A DNA stretch of 64,000 nucleotides, from the NCBI GenBank assembly GCA_002238855.1, contig MPND01000020.1, forward strand, positions 1-64,000, written 5' to 3'. This document shows, one piece after another, positions 1 through 8,402 of this stretch. A program made the position numbers and the translations under genes. Numbering within the stretch: the stretch's first letter is position 1; every line of letters starts with the position of its first letter. The notes beneath the pieces are model-generated. The model saw only the letters and a program-made list of their open reading frames with translations. It was not told the origin of the DNA and made no database searches. The DNA comes from SAR202 cluster bacterium bin90. Lineage in GTDB: Bacteria; Chloroflexota; Dehalococcoidia; Lucifugimonadales; JADFKI01.

Positions 1-389
1 ATCGCCAGAGGAGCGAGCACGACCTTCCCCCTGCGAAGTAGAGCGGGTCCCTCTTCGACTCTGTCGTATTTATTGGGGCCCGAAGAAGGCCAGACCCCGA
101 GTACTATCAAACCGACTAGGGCGACGCCAGGTACGAGGTATAAGAGAATCCAGAAACCGGAATATCCTATATCGTGACACCTCTTGATACTGGCAGCTAT
201 ACAACCCCAAACTATGCACAGAATTGCCCCTACCGAGACAAGAATGACCACAAATGGAAATGGACTAAAGACGGGGATGTATGTGATGCTCCCAATGAAT
301 ACCGCAACTAATAAGAGCGGTAGCATGCCCAAGCGCCAATATTGAGTGCGATTAATTCGTCCATCGAAAGAGAACAGTACGAAGTTCAA
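1..389 (-). CDS. DUF805 family membrane protein, C-terminus beyond window
   Basis: This is a partial gene read leftward and cut by the window edge. Translation from a TTG at 389 opens LNFVLFSFDGRINRTQYW, the typical DUF805 opening (F-x-GR-x-xR-x-x-YW). Two hydrophobic segments follow, then KRCHDIGYSGFW, the family's RxHDxGxSGW signature, and a third hydrophobic segment leading to GVWPSSGPNKY, which matches the family's 'G..GPNKYG' end. An AGAGG sequence 9 bases upstream supports the TTG start, and an in-frame TAG lies just before it. DUF805 proteins are small inner-membrane proteins of unknown function. About 129 residues are visible and the protein should end shortly beyond the window. Confidence 0.8.
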   Translation of the reverse strand, partial: MNFVLFSFDGRINRTQYWRLGMLPLLLVAVFIGSITYIPVFSPFPFVVILVSVGAILCIVWGCIAASIKRCHDIGYSGFWILLYLVPGVALVGLIVLGVWPSSGPNKYDRVEEGPALLRRGKVVLAPLA

Positions 390-787
390 AAAGATGGTCC
401 TCTGCTTATGCTAAAGCCTGACTGGGGAGTATCCATCGTTATTGGACACCCTGAACGTCAACACAGTCAAATGGAAAGAATCTAGATTGGTGCTGTGCAT
501 GCCAGGGCAGGTAAAGAGTGCGAAAAGAACGACTACGGCCACAGGAAGGACTGCTACTAATAGCAGAATCCTCTAACACAGATATTACTCGATGCCCATT
601 TCATTCGGACACCGGGACGTGCTGGTGAGGGGCTACGTCGACGAGGTGTCATAATCTGTGGCACAGAGGTGATAGCGCGACACAGACGGTCGTATGAGCA
701 CGGCGACTTCGTCTTCGACCCTCTGCTCCAGAGTCATCCGCGCCTTATTTCGATCCTCGGCAAAAGCACCTTGGACGCTGGTTGCAC
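390..787. other. Intergenic, nothing recognised
   Basis: About 400 bases lie between the DUF805 start and the nitroreductase stop. I see no convincing coding frame, RNA or hairpin. The DUF805 promoter must lie in its left part. Confidence 0.5.
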
Positions 788-1408
788 TTACGACAGCCAC
801 GATACGATACTTGGCGCTGCGTCCCGTCTGGAGGTGGGCAGGTTGACAGGCTCGCCAATGAACAGCGCTCCGACCATTGCCCAGTCTTCATCGGCACCAA
901 GGATCTTTGCCAGGCCCGGAAGCTTGCTGATCCCGCCGGTGCTCCAGTCCAGGACCAGCCCTTCGGCAACTGCAGCGAGTGCCATGTTGTGGACAGCGCA
1001 GCAGACGGAGGCGTAGTTCTCCTGGGTTGTCTCCTCGTCAGGTCCGGGCGCGCTGTACGCGTACATCATTGCAGGAGCATCAAGTACTCGACTCTTGCTG
1101 GCGTCGGCCGAGTTTTTCTTCTGCTCAGGATTAGGGTTAGCAACATTGTCGTAAGTTGTCTGCCAGGTAAGTTCGGCAACCTGCTTGCGAATCGGGCTGT
1201 CCTTAGCCAGGACGATGAATCGCCATGGGTTAGTGAGACGGTGATTCGGAGCCCAAATTGCGGCTTCCAGCATTCGCTCGAGCACTGAACGCGGTACTTC
1301 GACGCCTGTGAGCTCCTTTGTCATGCGCCTGCCAAAGATTGCCTCATAAACTGAAGTCTGAGTGTCAGGAATCGATATTTCGCTGCTATTGATCATATCG
1401 GTGCTCAT
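788..1408 (-). CDS. Nitroreductase family protein
   Basis: A 206-residue FMN-dependent nitroreductase-fold protein of normal family length. The N-terminus has the motif EAIFGRRMTKELTG, corresponding to the family's 'I..RRS.R.F' FMN phosphate-binding segment, followed by AAIWAPNHRLTNPWRF, the 'A..APS..N.QPW.F' segment. The C-terminal half has VCCAVHNMALAAVAEGLVLDW, close to the family's 'A.QN..L.A...GLG..W'. The start at 1408 has AAAGGA 6 bases upstream. Such enzymes reduce nitro groups, quinones or flavins with NAD(P)H, and the substrate here cannot be told. It stands alone, transcribed away from a dead ferritin gene. Confidence 0.85.
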   Translation of the reverse strand: MSTDMINSSEISIPDTQTSVYEAIFGRRMTKELTGVEVPRSVLERMLEAAIWAPNHRLTNPWRFIVLAKDSPIRKQVAELTWQTTYDNVANPNPEQKKNSADASKSRVLDAPAMMYAYSAPGPDEETTQENYASVCCAVHNMALAAVAEGLVLDWSTGGISKLPGLAKILGADEDWAMVGALFIGEPVNLPTSRRDAAPSIVSWLS

Positions 1409-1829
1409 TTCGTCCTTTCACCTAAGAAAGCGGCTTACATGGTCCAAACATGCTGTGCTACTTTGCGGTGTCGACGCCTTAAGGTATGCGTAAAATGGAT
1501 GGTCACGCATCCGTCATTAAAGGTTAGCCTCTACACGAGCCGCTTATGCAAGCTCATATTAACACACCATCTTAAGGTACACGCATCCAGACTTATTTCA
1601 TACAGCACTGTTTCTTAGAAGTTTGCCAAGCAGGAGATTTCGCGTAAACCCAGAAACTGGATGACATGGGAAAGACTGCACGGTTTGCGACATCGGACGA
1701 GTACGAATGCGTTGAGAATTATTTTGATTCAATCTAGACCAGACCTTTAACTGATGCAAGGATGGATGCAGGTATGAACATTATGGGCGCAGATTGGCGC
1801 CAGATAAATTCGGTTAGGGAGGGTCTGAG
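1409..1829. other. Intergenic between nitroreductase and ferritin remnant
   Basis: About 420 bases between divergent genes. AGGTTAGCCT at 1521-1530 equals the core of the DtxR/IdeR consensus operator, although the flanks match poorly. The 9-mer CTTAAGGTA occurs at 1478-1486 and again at 1571-1579. No gene is supported. Confidence 0.35.
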
Positions 1830-1979
1830 ATGAAACTTAGTGGTGCTTTGCAGGAAACCTTCAACGATCAGATAAACGCGGAACTCGCGTCAGCCTTCCT
1901 GTACCTGTCGATGGCAGCATACTTTGAGGCAGAACATCTACCGGGATTCGCCCACTGGATGCGGATGCAGAATGAATAG
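1830..1979 (+). pseudogene. Ferritin (ftn) N-terminal remnant, broken by stop
   Basis: The frame from ATG 1830 reads like the first helix and a half of a bacterial non-haem ferritin. It includes NDQINAELASAFLYLSMA with the first ferroxidase glutamate, then AAYFEAEHLPGFAHWMRMQ. It stops at TAG 1977-1979 after 49 codons. Reading through the stop gives ETAHA, which still matches the family's 'EE..HA' metal-site segment, so the stop arose inside a once-intact gene. Soon after, the match is lost and the gene's remaining two thirds (ferritins are about 165-180 residues) are missing. GGGAGGGT 8 bases upstream is a good ribosome site. Iron-store function is lost here. Confidence 0.85.
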
Positions 1980-2071
1980 GAAACAGCGCACGCGCCACCA
2001 AGGTGAGTCGTGAGGGTTCCGGTTCTATTCGGGACTAAAGAATGGACGGCGCGGACTTACGCTGTCAGAGA

Positions 2072-2827
2072 CTACTGGCTAAGCTCGTCGTCCCTCTGAC
2101 GTACCCAGATGGACTGTCCTACCTGGTATCCAACGACCACATTATCATTCATGCACTCGAAGGAAATGACGCCCGTCGATGTATTTATCTCGCTAATTCG
2201 AATAGCGCTGCCGGGAGTCACATTATTCCTCACGAGATGCTCCAGGAGCACTTCATCGTCCACAGGTATCTTGTCAATCTCAAGGTGCTGCCCCGCTTCC
2301 GCCTCGTCCAGACGAAATGCCCCAGTCTTCTGCTTGAAGTCAGTTCCAGGTATCGGGTAGCCGAACGGTGAAGTGGTTGGCAGGCCGAGCTTTTTCATTA
2401 TTCGCTCTTCAAGGTAAGGCGAAATGGCGTGCTCTAGTAGGTGAGCTTCAATGTGGGCCCTGTGGAGTTCCACGTCAAACATGTCCACGACCATTCGCTC
2501 TGCCAAACGATGCCGTCGCACAATGCTCTCTGCGTTCCGAGTGCCCTTTCTTGTCAACAGGAGCTGCTTCTTGGAATCAAGGTTTAGCATTCCCTCCCGC
2601 TGTAGGCGGCGCACCATGCCACCCACAGTGGGCAAAGAAGTACCCAACCCTTCGCCCTCGGGAAGCGTCTTGAGGTGCTCCGCAAGTAAAGTAAGAGTAA
2701 CGGCCGTGCCCTCTTCGTTGAGTCGATAAATGGACAGCAGATAGTTCTCCGCCGTCATCGAAAGCCGCTGTCGGGACGGTGGCAGATTGGCAGTTTTGGA
2801 GTCGGTGTTGCTCTTTGCTCTAGGCAT
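2072..2827 (-). CDS. DtxR/MntR-family metal-dependent transcriptional regulator
   Basis: From the ATG at 2827 this is a 251-residue three-domain metalloregulator: winged helix (about 24-95), dimerisation/metal domain (about 96-170) and a FeoA-like C-terminal domain. RRHRLAER and AHIEAHLLEH carry the DtxR metal ligands H79, E83, H98, E105 and H106 (here H106, E110, H125, E132, H133). SPFGYPIPG is the family's linker motif. Two ligand positions differ: DtxR Met10/MntR Asp8 is Asn28, and DtxR Cys102 is His129. The frame stays open upstream to a GTG at 2965 touching the fbpC stop, but those 46 residues look unlike the family. It is last in the iron-uptake operon, so it probably controls that operon. 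Confidence 0.88.
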   Translation of the reverse strand: MPRAKSNTDSKTANLPPSRQRLSMTAENYLLSIYRLNEEGTAVTLTLLAEHLKTLPEGEGLGTSLPTVGGMVRRLQREGMLNLDSKKQLLLTRKGTRNAESIVRRHRLAERMVVDMFDVELHRAHIEAHLLEHAISPYLEERIMKKLGLPTTSPFGYPIPGTDFKQKTGAFRLDEAEAGQHLEIDKIPVDDEVLLEHLVRNNVTPGSAIRISEINTSTGVISFECMNDNVVVGYQVGQSIWVRQRDDELSQ

Positions 2828-2965
2828 GCGGTCCAATCGGTCATTGAATTTGTGCGTCAAAGACGCCTGAATCCTGTGACCTGATATTAGCATTCGACGG
2901 CAAAACCGGTCAATCAAGCCGTTCCTGTGGAGGTCATGCCCGCATGCAAATGCGGTGAGTTTCAC

Positions 2966-4018
2966 TTAGGGCTTGGCGTAGGCAAGGAAAGGCGTAGCGT
3001 CTCGCGTCTCGACGGTCACGCGGGTTCCCCTGAGCAGGTCGGAAAAGCCGGCTTGCCAACAGCGAAGCGTTTCACCTAGTGGCATTTGCACAGTCAGTAT
3101 TGTTTCCCCGCCACGATACTCCACCGCAACTACAATGCAATCTCCCGTTTCGCTCGGCTTCACCTCAATGTCCTGGGGTCGAACCATCAACATAAGCTCC
3201 GTCCCATCTGGTACGGAACCACTATTGCAGACAACGGACAGTCTGCCCAGCTCGGTGGCGGCGAATTCACCTTGTGCTACGCCTGCCAGGAAATCACAGT
3301 CACCCACTATGCGAGCAACTTCCGGGCTCATAGGCGATCTATATAGTTCGCCCGGCGTGTCCACCTGCTCCATTCGCCCCGCGCTCATCACGCCGACGCG
3401 GTCCGCGAAGGCGAAGGCTTCCTCCCTGTCATGCGTGACGAATATGGCTGCTATCCCTTGGCCACGCAGTATCGATTCTACTTCCTGACGCACGTCCTGG
3501 CGCATTCCGGCGTCAAGGTTGCTGAATGGTTCGTCCAGCAGCATCGCTATAGGAGATGGCGCGAGTGTCCGCGCAAGTGCCACTCTCTGCTGCTGACCGC
3601 CGGAGAGTTCATGTGGGTAACGCGCTTCGAGAGCGTTCAGCCTGACAAGTTCCAGCGCATCTTGTGTGCGGCGCTGCTGCTCGCCCTTCGACATGCCTTG
3701 AAGCCCGAATGCAATATTCTGGGCCACCGTCAGGTGCGGAAACAACGCATACTCCTGAAACACCATCCCGATGTTGCGTCGTTCTGGCGGCATGTGATGA
3801 TTAGTATCGGAAACGAGGCTGGACCGCAAGTACAGCTCGCCTCCGTCCACCGCCTCAAATCCGGCGATGATGCGAAGCAGTGTAGTCTTGCCGCAGCCGC
3901 TTGCGCCCAGAATAGACAGAACCTCGCCCGGCATAAGTCGAAGGTTCACATCGCCGACTGCCACCACATCACCGAAGTGCTTTGTAACGCCTCGGCACTC
4001 GATCAGCGGCTCGCTCAC
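2966..4018 (-). CDS. fbpC: Iron(III) ABC transporter ATP-binding protein (FbpC type)
   Basis: A 350-residue ABC ATPase. Visible motifs are Walker A GASGCGKTTLL, Q-loop MVFQEYALFPHLT, signature LSGGQQQRVALAR, Walker B MLLDEPFSNLDA and H-loop FVTHDREEA. A C-terminal TOBE-like regulatory part includes MVRPQDIEV. Length and order match FbpC/FutC ferric-iron importers and the related POTF group. The GTG start at 4018 overlaps the fbpB stop by four bases (GTGA), implying translational coupling. It would power Fe3+ import together with the permease and the lipoprotein encoded just upstream. Confidence 0.92.
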   Translation of the reverse strand: MSEPLIECRGVTKHFGDVVAVGDVNLRLMPGEVLSILGASGCGKTTLLRIIAGFEAVDGGELYLRSSLVSDTNHHMPPERRNIGMVFQEYALFPHLTVAQNIAFGLQGMSKGEQQRRTQDALELVRLNALEARYPHELSGGQQQRVALARTLAPSPIAMLLDEPFSNLDAGMRQDVRQEVESILRGQGIAAIFVTHDREEAFAFADRVGVMSAGRMEQVDTPGELYRSPMSPEVARIVGDCDFLAGVAQGEFAATELGRLSVVCNSGSVPDGTELMLMVRPQDIEVKPSETGDCIVVAVEYRGGETILTVQMPLGETLRCWQAGFSDLLRGTRVTVETRDATPFLAYAKP

Positions 4019-5664
4019 ACCAGCGTCCTCTTCTCGCGCAGCACCAGTAGCGTCATGGGTATGGACGACATCAGGATTATCATTAATGCAGGCGCAGCAG
4101 CTCGTGCAAAAAACGCTTCAGTCGTCGCCGACCAGACAGATGTGGCAAGCGTCTGGAACCCGAGAGGCCCCAGTATCAGAGTTGCCGGCAGCTCCTTCAT
4201 CGTCAGCAGGAACACCAGGGCCGCGCCCATCAGCACGCCGGAGCGCATCAGAGGCAGCGTAACACGCATCATCACGCGCACCGGATTGTGGCCGAGGCAG
4301 CGCGCCGCATCCTCCAATCGGGGGCTGATTTGCAGCAGTGCAGATCGCACCGAGCCGAGCGCGACCGGGAAGAAAAGCACCGCGTAGGCGAAGATCAGCA
4401 TCCAGTGCGTCTGGTATAGCGGACGCGCGTACTTCGCACCGAAGAACACCAGCGCGAGCGCGACCACGACACCGGGCAGGGCGTAGCCCGTGAAGCTGAT
4501 AGGCTCGAGCACTCTGTTGAGCCGACTTGGATATCGAACCAGCAACACTGCCATAGCGATCGCCATGGCAGCAGTAACCACTGCTGCACCACCGGACACA
4601 AGCAGCGAGTTTCGGGTCGCGCTCCACAGCAGCAACAGCGGCTCGCCCGCGCCCAGGCCACGGATCAGCCAGAACAGCAGTACACCGACAGGGAGAACCA
4701 ATGCGAGAGTCAGCACCGTTCCCATGGCAGCTAAGGCGGCCCATTTCCAGCGTCCAAGCTTTACGACTGCAGGCTTACGCGCCGTGCCTGCACCGCTCCG
4801 ATAATATCGGCCTCGTCCTCGCGTATAGTTCTCCGACAGCAATATTACCACTGCCATCAGAACAAGTACGAATGAAAGGAGCGCCGCTATGGAGCGATCA
4901 ATGGAGCCTTCGTATTGTTGGTAGATGGTGAAAGTGAAAGTGTTGTATCGAAGCAGAGCCACGGCGCCGAACTCGCTCAAGGTGTATAGGGCGACAAGCA
5001 GCGACCCGGCGGCAATCGAGGGTTTCAGCTGCGGCAGTGTGACACGGAAGAATGTACTCCATGCGCCGTGCCCCAGTCCGCGCGAAGCCTCTTCAGTTGC
5101 CGGATCCAGGTTGGAGATCGAGCCACGCACGGTGAGGAACAGGTAGGGATAACTCAGTAGAGTCAGCACGGCGGTCGCGCCCAGCAGCCCGTACATGTCC
5201 GGCAATCTGTCGACGCCGAACATCACTTCAAGTGCTGATTGCAGCAGGCCTTTCGGGCCGAGGGCAGACACATATAGAAATGCCCCTACAAAACTTGGTA
5301 TCACCAGCGGCAGAGCGGCAAGTACCGTCCACACCCTGCGAAACGGCAGGTCAGATCTGATTGTCAGCCACGCGAATGGAACGGCGATTGCGGCAGAGAG
5401 GGTGGTTACGCAGCCTATCAACAGAAGTGTGCGCCAGAGCGTCTCCAGCGTTCGCATACGGAATAGCAGGTCCCACGCCTGATCGCTGGCGCTGGCGCCC
5501 CTGACCAGCAGATAAACCACCGGGAGTAGCATCGCTGCGCCAACCAAGAGAGCGGGAATCAACGCGGGTAGGGGGGGCACGCCCAGCAGCAGGCGCCGTC
5601 GGCTGGTAATCACTTCCCAGCCGACGGCGCCAACGCTATGCGAAATTCGCCCGATAGTTACCAT
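4015..5664 (-). CDS. fbpB: Iron(III) ABC transporter permease (FbpB type)
   Basis: A 549-residue duplicated permease with about 12 hydrophobic segments. Each half carries the EAA loop that contacts the ATPase: EEASRGLGHGAWSTFFRVTL in the first half and EDAARCLGHNPVRVMMRVTL in the second. This fused two-module design is typical of FbpB/FutB ferric-iron permeases in the inner membrane. It lies between fbpA (34-base gap) and fbpC (4-base overlap) in one operon. Iron as substrate is inferred from the binding protein's tyrosine pair and the DtxR-family gene at the operon end. Confidence 0.92.
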   Translation of the reverse strand: MVTIGRISHSVGAVGWEVITSRRRLLLGVPPLPALIPALLVGAAMLLPVVYLLVRGASASDQAWDLLFRMRTLETLWRTLLLIGCVTTLSAAIAVPFAWLTIRSDLPFRRVWTVLAALPLVIPSFVGAFLYVSALGPKGLLQSALEVMFGVDRLPDMYGLLGATAVLTLLSYPYLFLTVRGSISNLDPATEEASRGLGHGAWSTFFRVTLPQLKPSIAAGSLLVALYTLSEFGAVALLRYNTFTFTIYQQYEGSIDRSIAALLSFVLVLMAVVILLSENYTRGRGRYYRSGAGTARKPAVVKLGRWKWAALAAMGTVLTLALVLPVGVLLFWLIRGLGAGEPLLLLWSATRNSLLVSGGAAVVTAAMAIAMAVLLVRYPSRLNRVLEPISFTGYALPGVVVALALVFFGAKYARPLYQTHWMLIFAYAVLFFPVALGSVRSALLQISPRLEDAARCLGHNPVRVMMRVTLPLMRSGVLMGAALVFLLTMKELPATLILGPLGFQTLATSVWSATTEAFFARAAAPALMIILMSSIPMTLLVLREKRTLV

Positions 5665-5698
5665 ACGTGTTGGATGCCGTCTTACGACGATTCAGTCT

Positions 5699-6910
5699 TC
5701 AGTTCAGTATTCCGAGGTCCCGCAGCATGGTCTGAGTACCTGCGAGATCGTCCAGTGACGCCATGTCAATGTCGGGATTGTTCACCTCGTTGAGTGGCGT
5801 CAGAAGGCGGTTAGTATTTACTCCATCGACGAGAGGGTACTCATACGTCTGTCCGGCGAAGTACTGTTGCGCGACTCTCGACAGCATGAAATTGAAGAAG
5901 CGCTCGGCGTTTGCTTTGTTCTCTGCGCTCTTCAAAATGCCACCGCCTGCGACTAGCACTATGCTGCCAGGGCCCCCATCAGTCACATGGTAGTTGCGCG
6001 CCCCGAACTCTTCTCCCTCTTCCGCAAGGAAGCGGTACAGGTAGTAGTGATTGACGAACCCGACATCGACTTCACCGGCGCCGGTGGCAGCTACTGTCGG
6101 TGTGTTCTTCGCATAGACAGTAGGATCGTTCGCCTGTATCCCCAGAAGCCACTCGCGCGTCTTCTCCTCGCCCCAGACTACACGCATCGCAGTTACCATA
6201 GCCTGGAACGAACCATTAGTTGGTGCCCAGCCGATGCGTCCCTTCCACTCAGGCTTGGTGAAGTCTTCCATCTTCGTCGGTATCTGGTCTGCGGTCAGGT
6301 TCTCGCTGTTATAGACCACCACGCGTGCTCTGCCCGAAATGCCCACCCACTCGCTCTCAGGAGACCGCGCCCACGTCGGCACCTTCTCGGTAATGCTGCT
6401 AGGCAGGGTCTCGAACAGTCCGGCGTTTGCCACTTCTCCTAGACCGCCCGGGTCCTGCGCGAAGAAAACGTCGGCAGGCGAGTTGCCCCCTTCTTCCAGT
6501 ATCGTCGCCGCTATCTCGCCCGTGCTGCCGTACTTCACAGCAACATTTATGCCCGTAACTTCCTCGAACTGTTCTATTATGGGACCTACGAGCGATTCGC
6601 TTCTTCCCGAATAGACTACCAGCGTCCCCGGGTCGCGATCCCGCACGACCTCCACAATCTTCTCGACCTCTACGATCTTCTCAACAGGAACTTCCTGTAC
6701 TCTGACCACTTCCTTTTCCACTACCCGCTCGACCGGTACTTCCCTGACCACCTCGACGACCTTCTCCACGGGAACGGTCTTCTCCACTATCCTCTCAACC
6801 TCTATTATCTGAGGAGCGACTGCAGCCGCCGGAGCGGTGCCGCACCCGGCCAGAGCGAGACTAGCAAAAGCAAGCGTTAAAACAACAAGAGTGACCTTGT
6901 AACTGAACAC
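5699..6910 (-). CDS. fbpA: Iron(III)-binding lipoprotein (FbpA/FutA type)
   Basis: I place the start at GTG 6910 because GGAGG lies 10 bases upstream and the product (403 residues) then begins with a clean lipoprotein signal ending LALAGC (Cys23). Residues about 35-93 are a charged low-complexity linker built of units such as EVPVEKIVEVEK. The binding domain starts at TLVVYSGRSESLVGPII and includes NHYYLYRF, whose adjacent tyrosines (289, 290) match the Fe3+ ligands of the FbpA/FutA group. The protein would sit on the outer membrane-facing side of the cell and hand iron to FbpBC. First gene of the operon, with a candidate operator about 85-100 bases upstream. Confidence 0.92.
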   Translation of the reverse strand: MFSYKVTLVVLTLAFASLALAGCGTAPAAAVAPQIIEVERIVEKTVPVEKVVEVVREVPVERVVEKEVVRVQEVPVEKIVEVEKIVEVVRDRDPGTLVVYSGRSESLVGPIIEQFEEVTGINVAVKYGSTGEIAATILEEGGNSPADVFFAQDPGGLGEVANAGLFETLPSSITEKVPTWARSPESEWVGISGRARVVVYNSENLTADQIPTKMEDFTKPEWKGRIGWAPTNGSFQAMVTAMRVVWGEEKTREWLLGIQANDPTVYAKNTPTVAATGAGEVDVGFVNHYYLYRFLAEEGEEFGARNYHVTDGGPGSIVLVAGGGILKSAENKANAERFFNFMLSRVAQQYFAGQTYEYPLVDGVNTNRLLTPLNEVNNPDIDMASLDDLAGTQTMLRDLGILN

Positions 6911-6993
6911 TTTGACGATTCCTCCATTCGCAGCGGTAGGTTGTGGCGCTTCAATTGCGTATTGAGTAGACACAAACACTATCACTAATAACC

Positions 6994-7011
6994 TCAGTTA
7001 ATATGAACTAA
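6994..7011. promoter_or_regulatory. Candidate DtxR-type operator upstream of fbpA
   Basis: TCAGTT-AATATG-AACTAA is an 18-bp inverted repeat with one mismatch in the arms, 84 bases upstream of the fbpA GTG. On the other strand it reads TTAGTTCATATTAACTGA, which resembles the TTAG...CTAA ends of DtxR/IdeR boxes, but the inner bases differ. The operon encodes a DtxR-family protein, so this is a reasonable binding site. Function is inferred. Confidence 0.4.
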
Positions 7012-7116
7012 CAAAATGAATCTGTCAACAGATATACTCAAGAAAGATGTGGGTTAAGATTATTATATCGTAGCCAAGATCATAAACCTTAGCAGTGAAG
7101 ATCATCCGGATTGTTC

Positions 7117-7157
7117 GGCCGACCCCCTCTATTTGGGAGGGTAAAGGGGGCCGGCCG
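7117..7157. repeat. GC-rich palindrome, possible REP-like relative
   Basis: GGCCGACCCCCT and AGGGGGCCGGCC face each other around a short centre containing TCTATTTGGGAGGGTAA. It looks like the dispersed C-rich/G-rich palindromes elsewhere in the window (near 44,900, 49,340, 59,110 and 60,780) but is more diverged. Confidence 0.4.
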
Positions 7158-7599
7158 CGAGAAAGGGAAGATAATAGAAGAGTCTGTGTTGAAGGGGGCC
7201 GTCAGCGAATGCTGTTTTGAGAACTCTGGGTGTCTGCTAATCGCTGAGGTGATTCGCGTATCGGCGCGCCTTGACCCGCCTACTTCGTCGAGGTACACGA
7301 CGAAGTTTTTACGTGAACAGTCGAAGATAGGCTCGTCCAGGCCCGTCAGGTAGGCTGGGACGCCGCATCTAAAGCTAGTTGTCTGCCGATTCTCCATTGA
7401 TCCTGTTGACCTGAGCCCAAGTCCAATAGCATACATCCTTGGTGTCTGCGTCTTAGGCGCGGACACCACCCCGCGAAAAATGCCACTTCTGCAATGTATA
7501 CATCCAGTGGAGTTAGGCTCTTGAAATGAACTGTATTGTCTGAATATCGCTGTCATAATCCTGGCCGTTCACTTTGATGATGATAATAGAACGCAAGAA

Positions 7600-7617
7600 A
7601 CTTAGTAGCTACTAAGT
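7600..7617. repeat. Perfect 18-bp palindrome, first copy of ACTTAG-N5-ACTAAG
   Basis: ACTTAGTAGCTACTAAGT is its own reverse complement. The pattern ACTTAG-N5-ACTAAG recurs at 10,476-10,492. It could be an operator, but no adjacent start identifies the controlled gene. Confidence 0.45.
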
Positions 7618-7972
7618 ACAAGAGGTATTATGCACTGTGGAAAAGAGCTTGTCAACACGAAACAACGGTATCATATCACCTCACTGTGTCCTTCTTTGAA
7701 GTTACAAGTAACTACGGCTGTGCCTACATAACCCCACTGACCCAGTAACGGCATCAGTGGTATCACGATTCGTCCTGAATCAGAATGCTGGTTAAGGGCG
7801 CAACAGCGAGAGCTGTGGAGCCGTCAATAGACTGGAACAACCGATTTTGACATTATTATCTAGCGACTTATTGCAACGTCGTGCGTGAGGTAATATAGAG
7901 GTCGCCGGAATCAAGAACAGATTAAGAAAAAGAATTAGGCTGTATTATATATAGAAAGTAAGATATATTTAT

Positions 7973-7990
7973 CACACATTTGAATTGAAG
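7973..7990. repeat. 18-bp direct repeat, copy 1
   Basis: CACACATTTGAATTGAAG here matches CACACATTCGAATTGAAG at 11,388-11,405 with one difference. This copy lies before a membrane-protein gene, the other directly after a dioxygenase gene. Role unknown. Confidence 0.4.
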
Positions 7991-8394
7991 GCCAACAGAA
8001 GAGCTGCTCAACCATGGGTTACTGGAAATCACTTCCACCTACACCTACGCAGTATGGTCGAGAAGGTCATCGATATGTCGAATTCGGAAATATCTGCTTC
8101 TAAGGAATCTCACAGCAATCCAGACGGGTCAGCAAGGCGGGCCGGTATCCTTTTGCTGGCAACTGCCGCCCTGACCGTCGTAATGGTTTACACTCGCGTC
8201 TCTGCCGGTACTGATCGGGAGACAATACTGTTATCCCTTCAGGCAGTCGCCGACAACAGCCTGATGTACGGCCTTTCAGGAGCGATGCGCTTCATATCCG
8301 GCCTGACCTTTCTGGCAGCAGGGTTGCTCCTTGCTAGGACATGGATTACCCAAGAGGGACTTGCTGCGCGGCTGGTGCCGTATCTCTTTGTGGT

Positions 8395-8402
8395 TTCGGG
8401 CG
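8395..8402. repeat. Target-site duplication, left copy
   Basis: TTCGGGCG directly precedes the left inverted repeat of the IS element and is repeated exactly after its right end. Confidence 0.95.

Larger units (their letters stand above)
7012..7984. other. Long AT-rich intergenic region with a possible gene remnant
   Basis: Nearly 1 kb without an intact gene I trust. On the minus strand about 7,250-7,380 encodes VPAYLTGLDEPIFDC and KNFVVYLDEVGG with strongly GC-rich third positions. That suggests a fragment of an old coding sequence of unknown family inside a longer open frame (7,089-7,556) that otherwise looks random. The right part (7,860-7,980) is very AT-rich and may hold the promoter of the membrane-protein gene at 8,075. 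Confidence 0.35.

Noticed and set aside
1666-1737. 23-codon frame (ATG to TAG) beginning MGKTARFATSDEYE, faintly like a DUF1801 N-terminus
   Set aside because: Too short to support, and no continuation was found in other frames.
2828-2965. 46-residue N-terminal extension of the DtxR-family protein from a GTG abutting fbpC
   Set aside because: The extension does not resemble the family, has no ribosome site, and the internal ATG gives a normal-length regulator.
7089-7556. 155-codon minus-strand frame as a complete gene
   Set aside because: Only a central 45 residues look coding; the ends run through a GC palindrome and AT-rich text, and no ribosome site precedes the start. I kept only a possible remnant.
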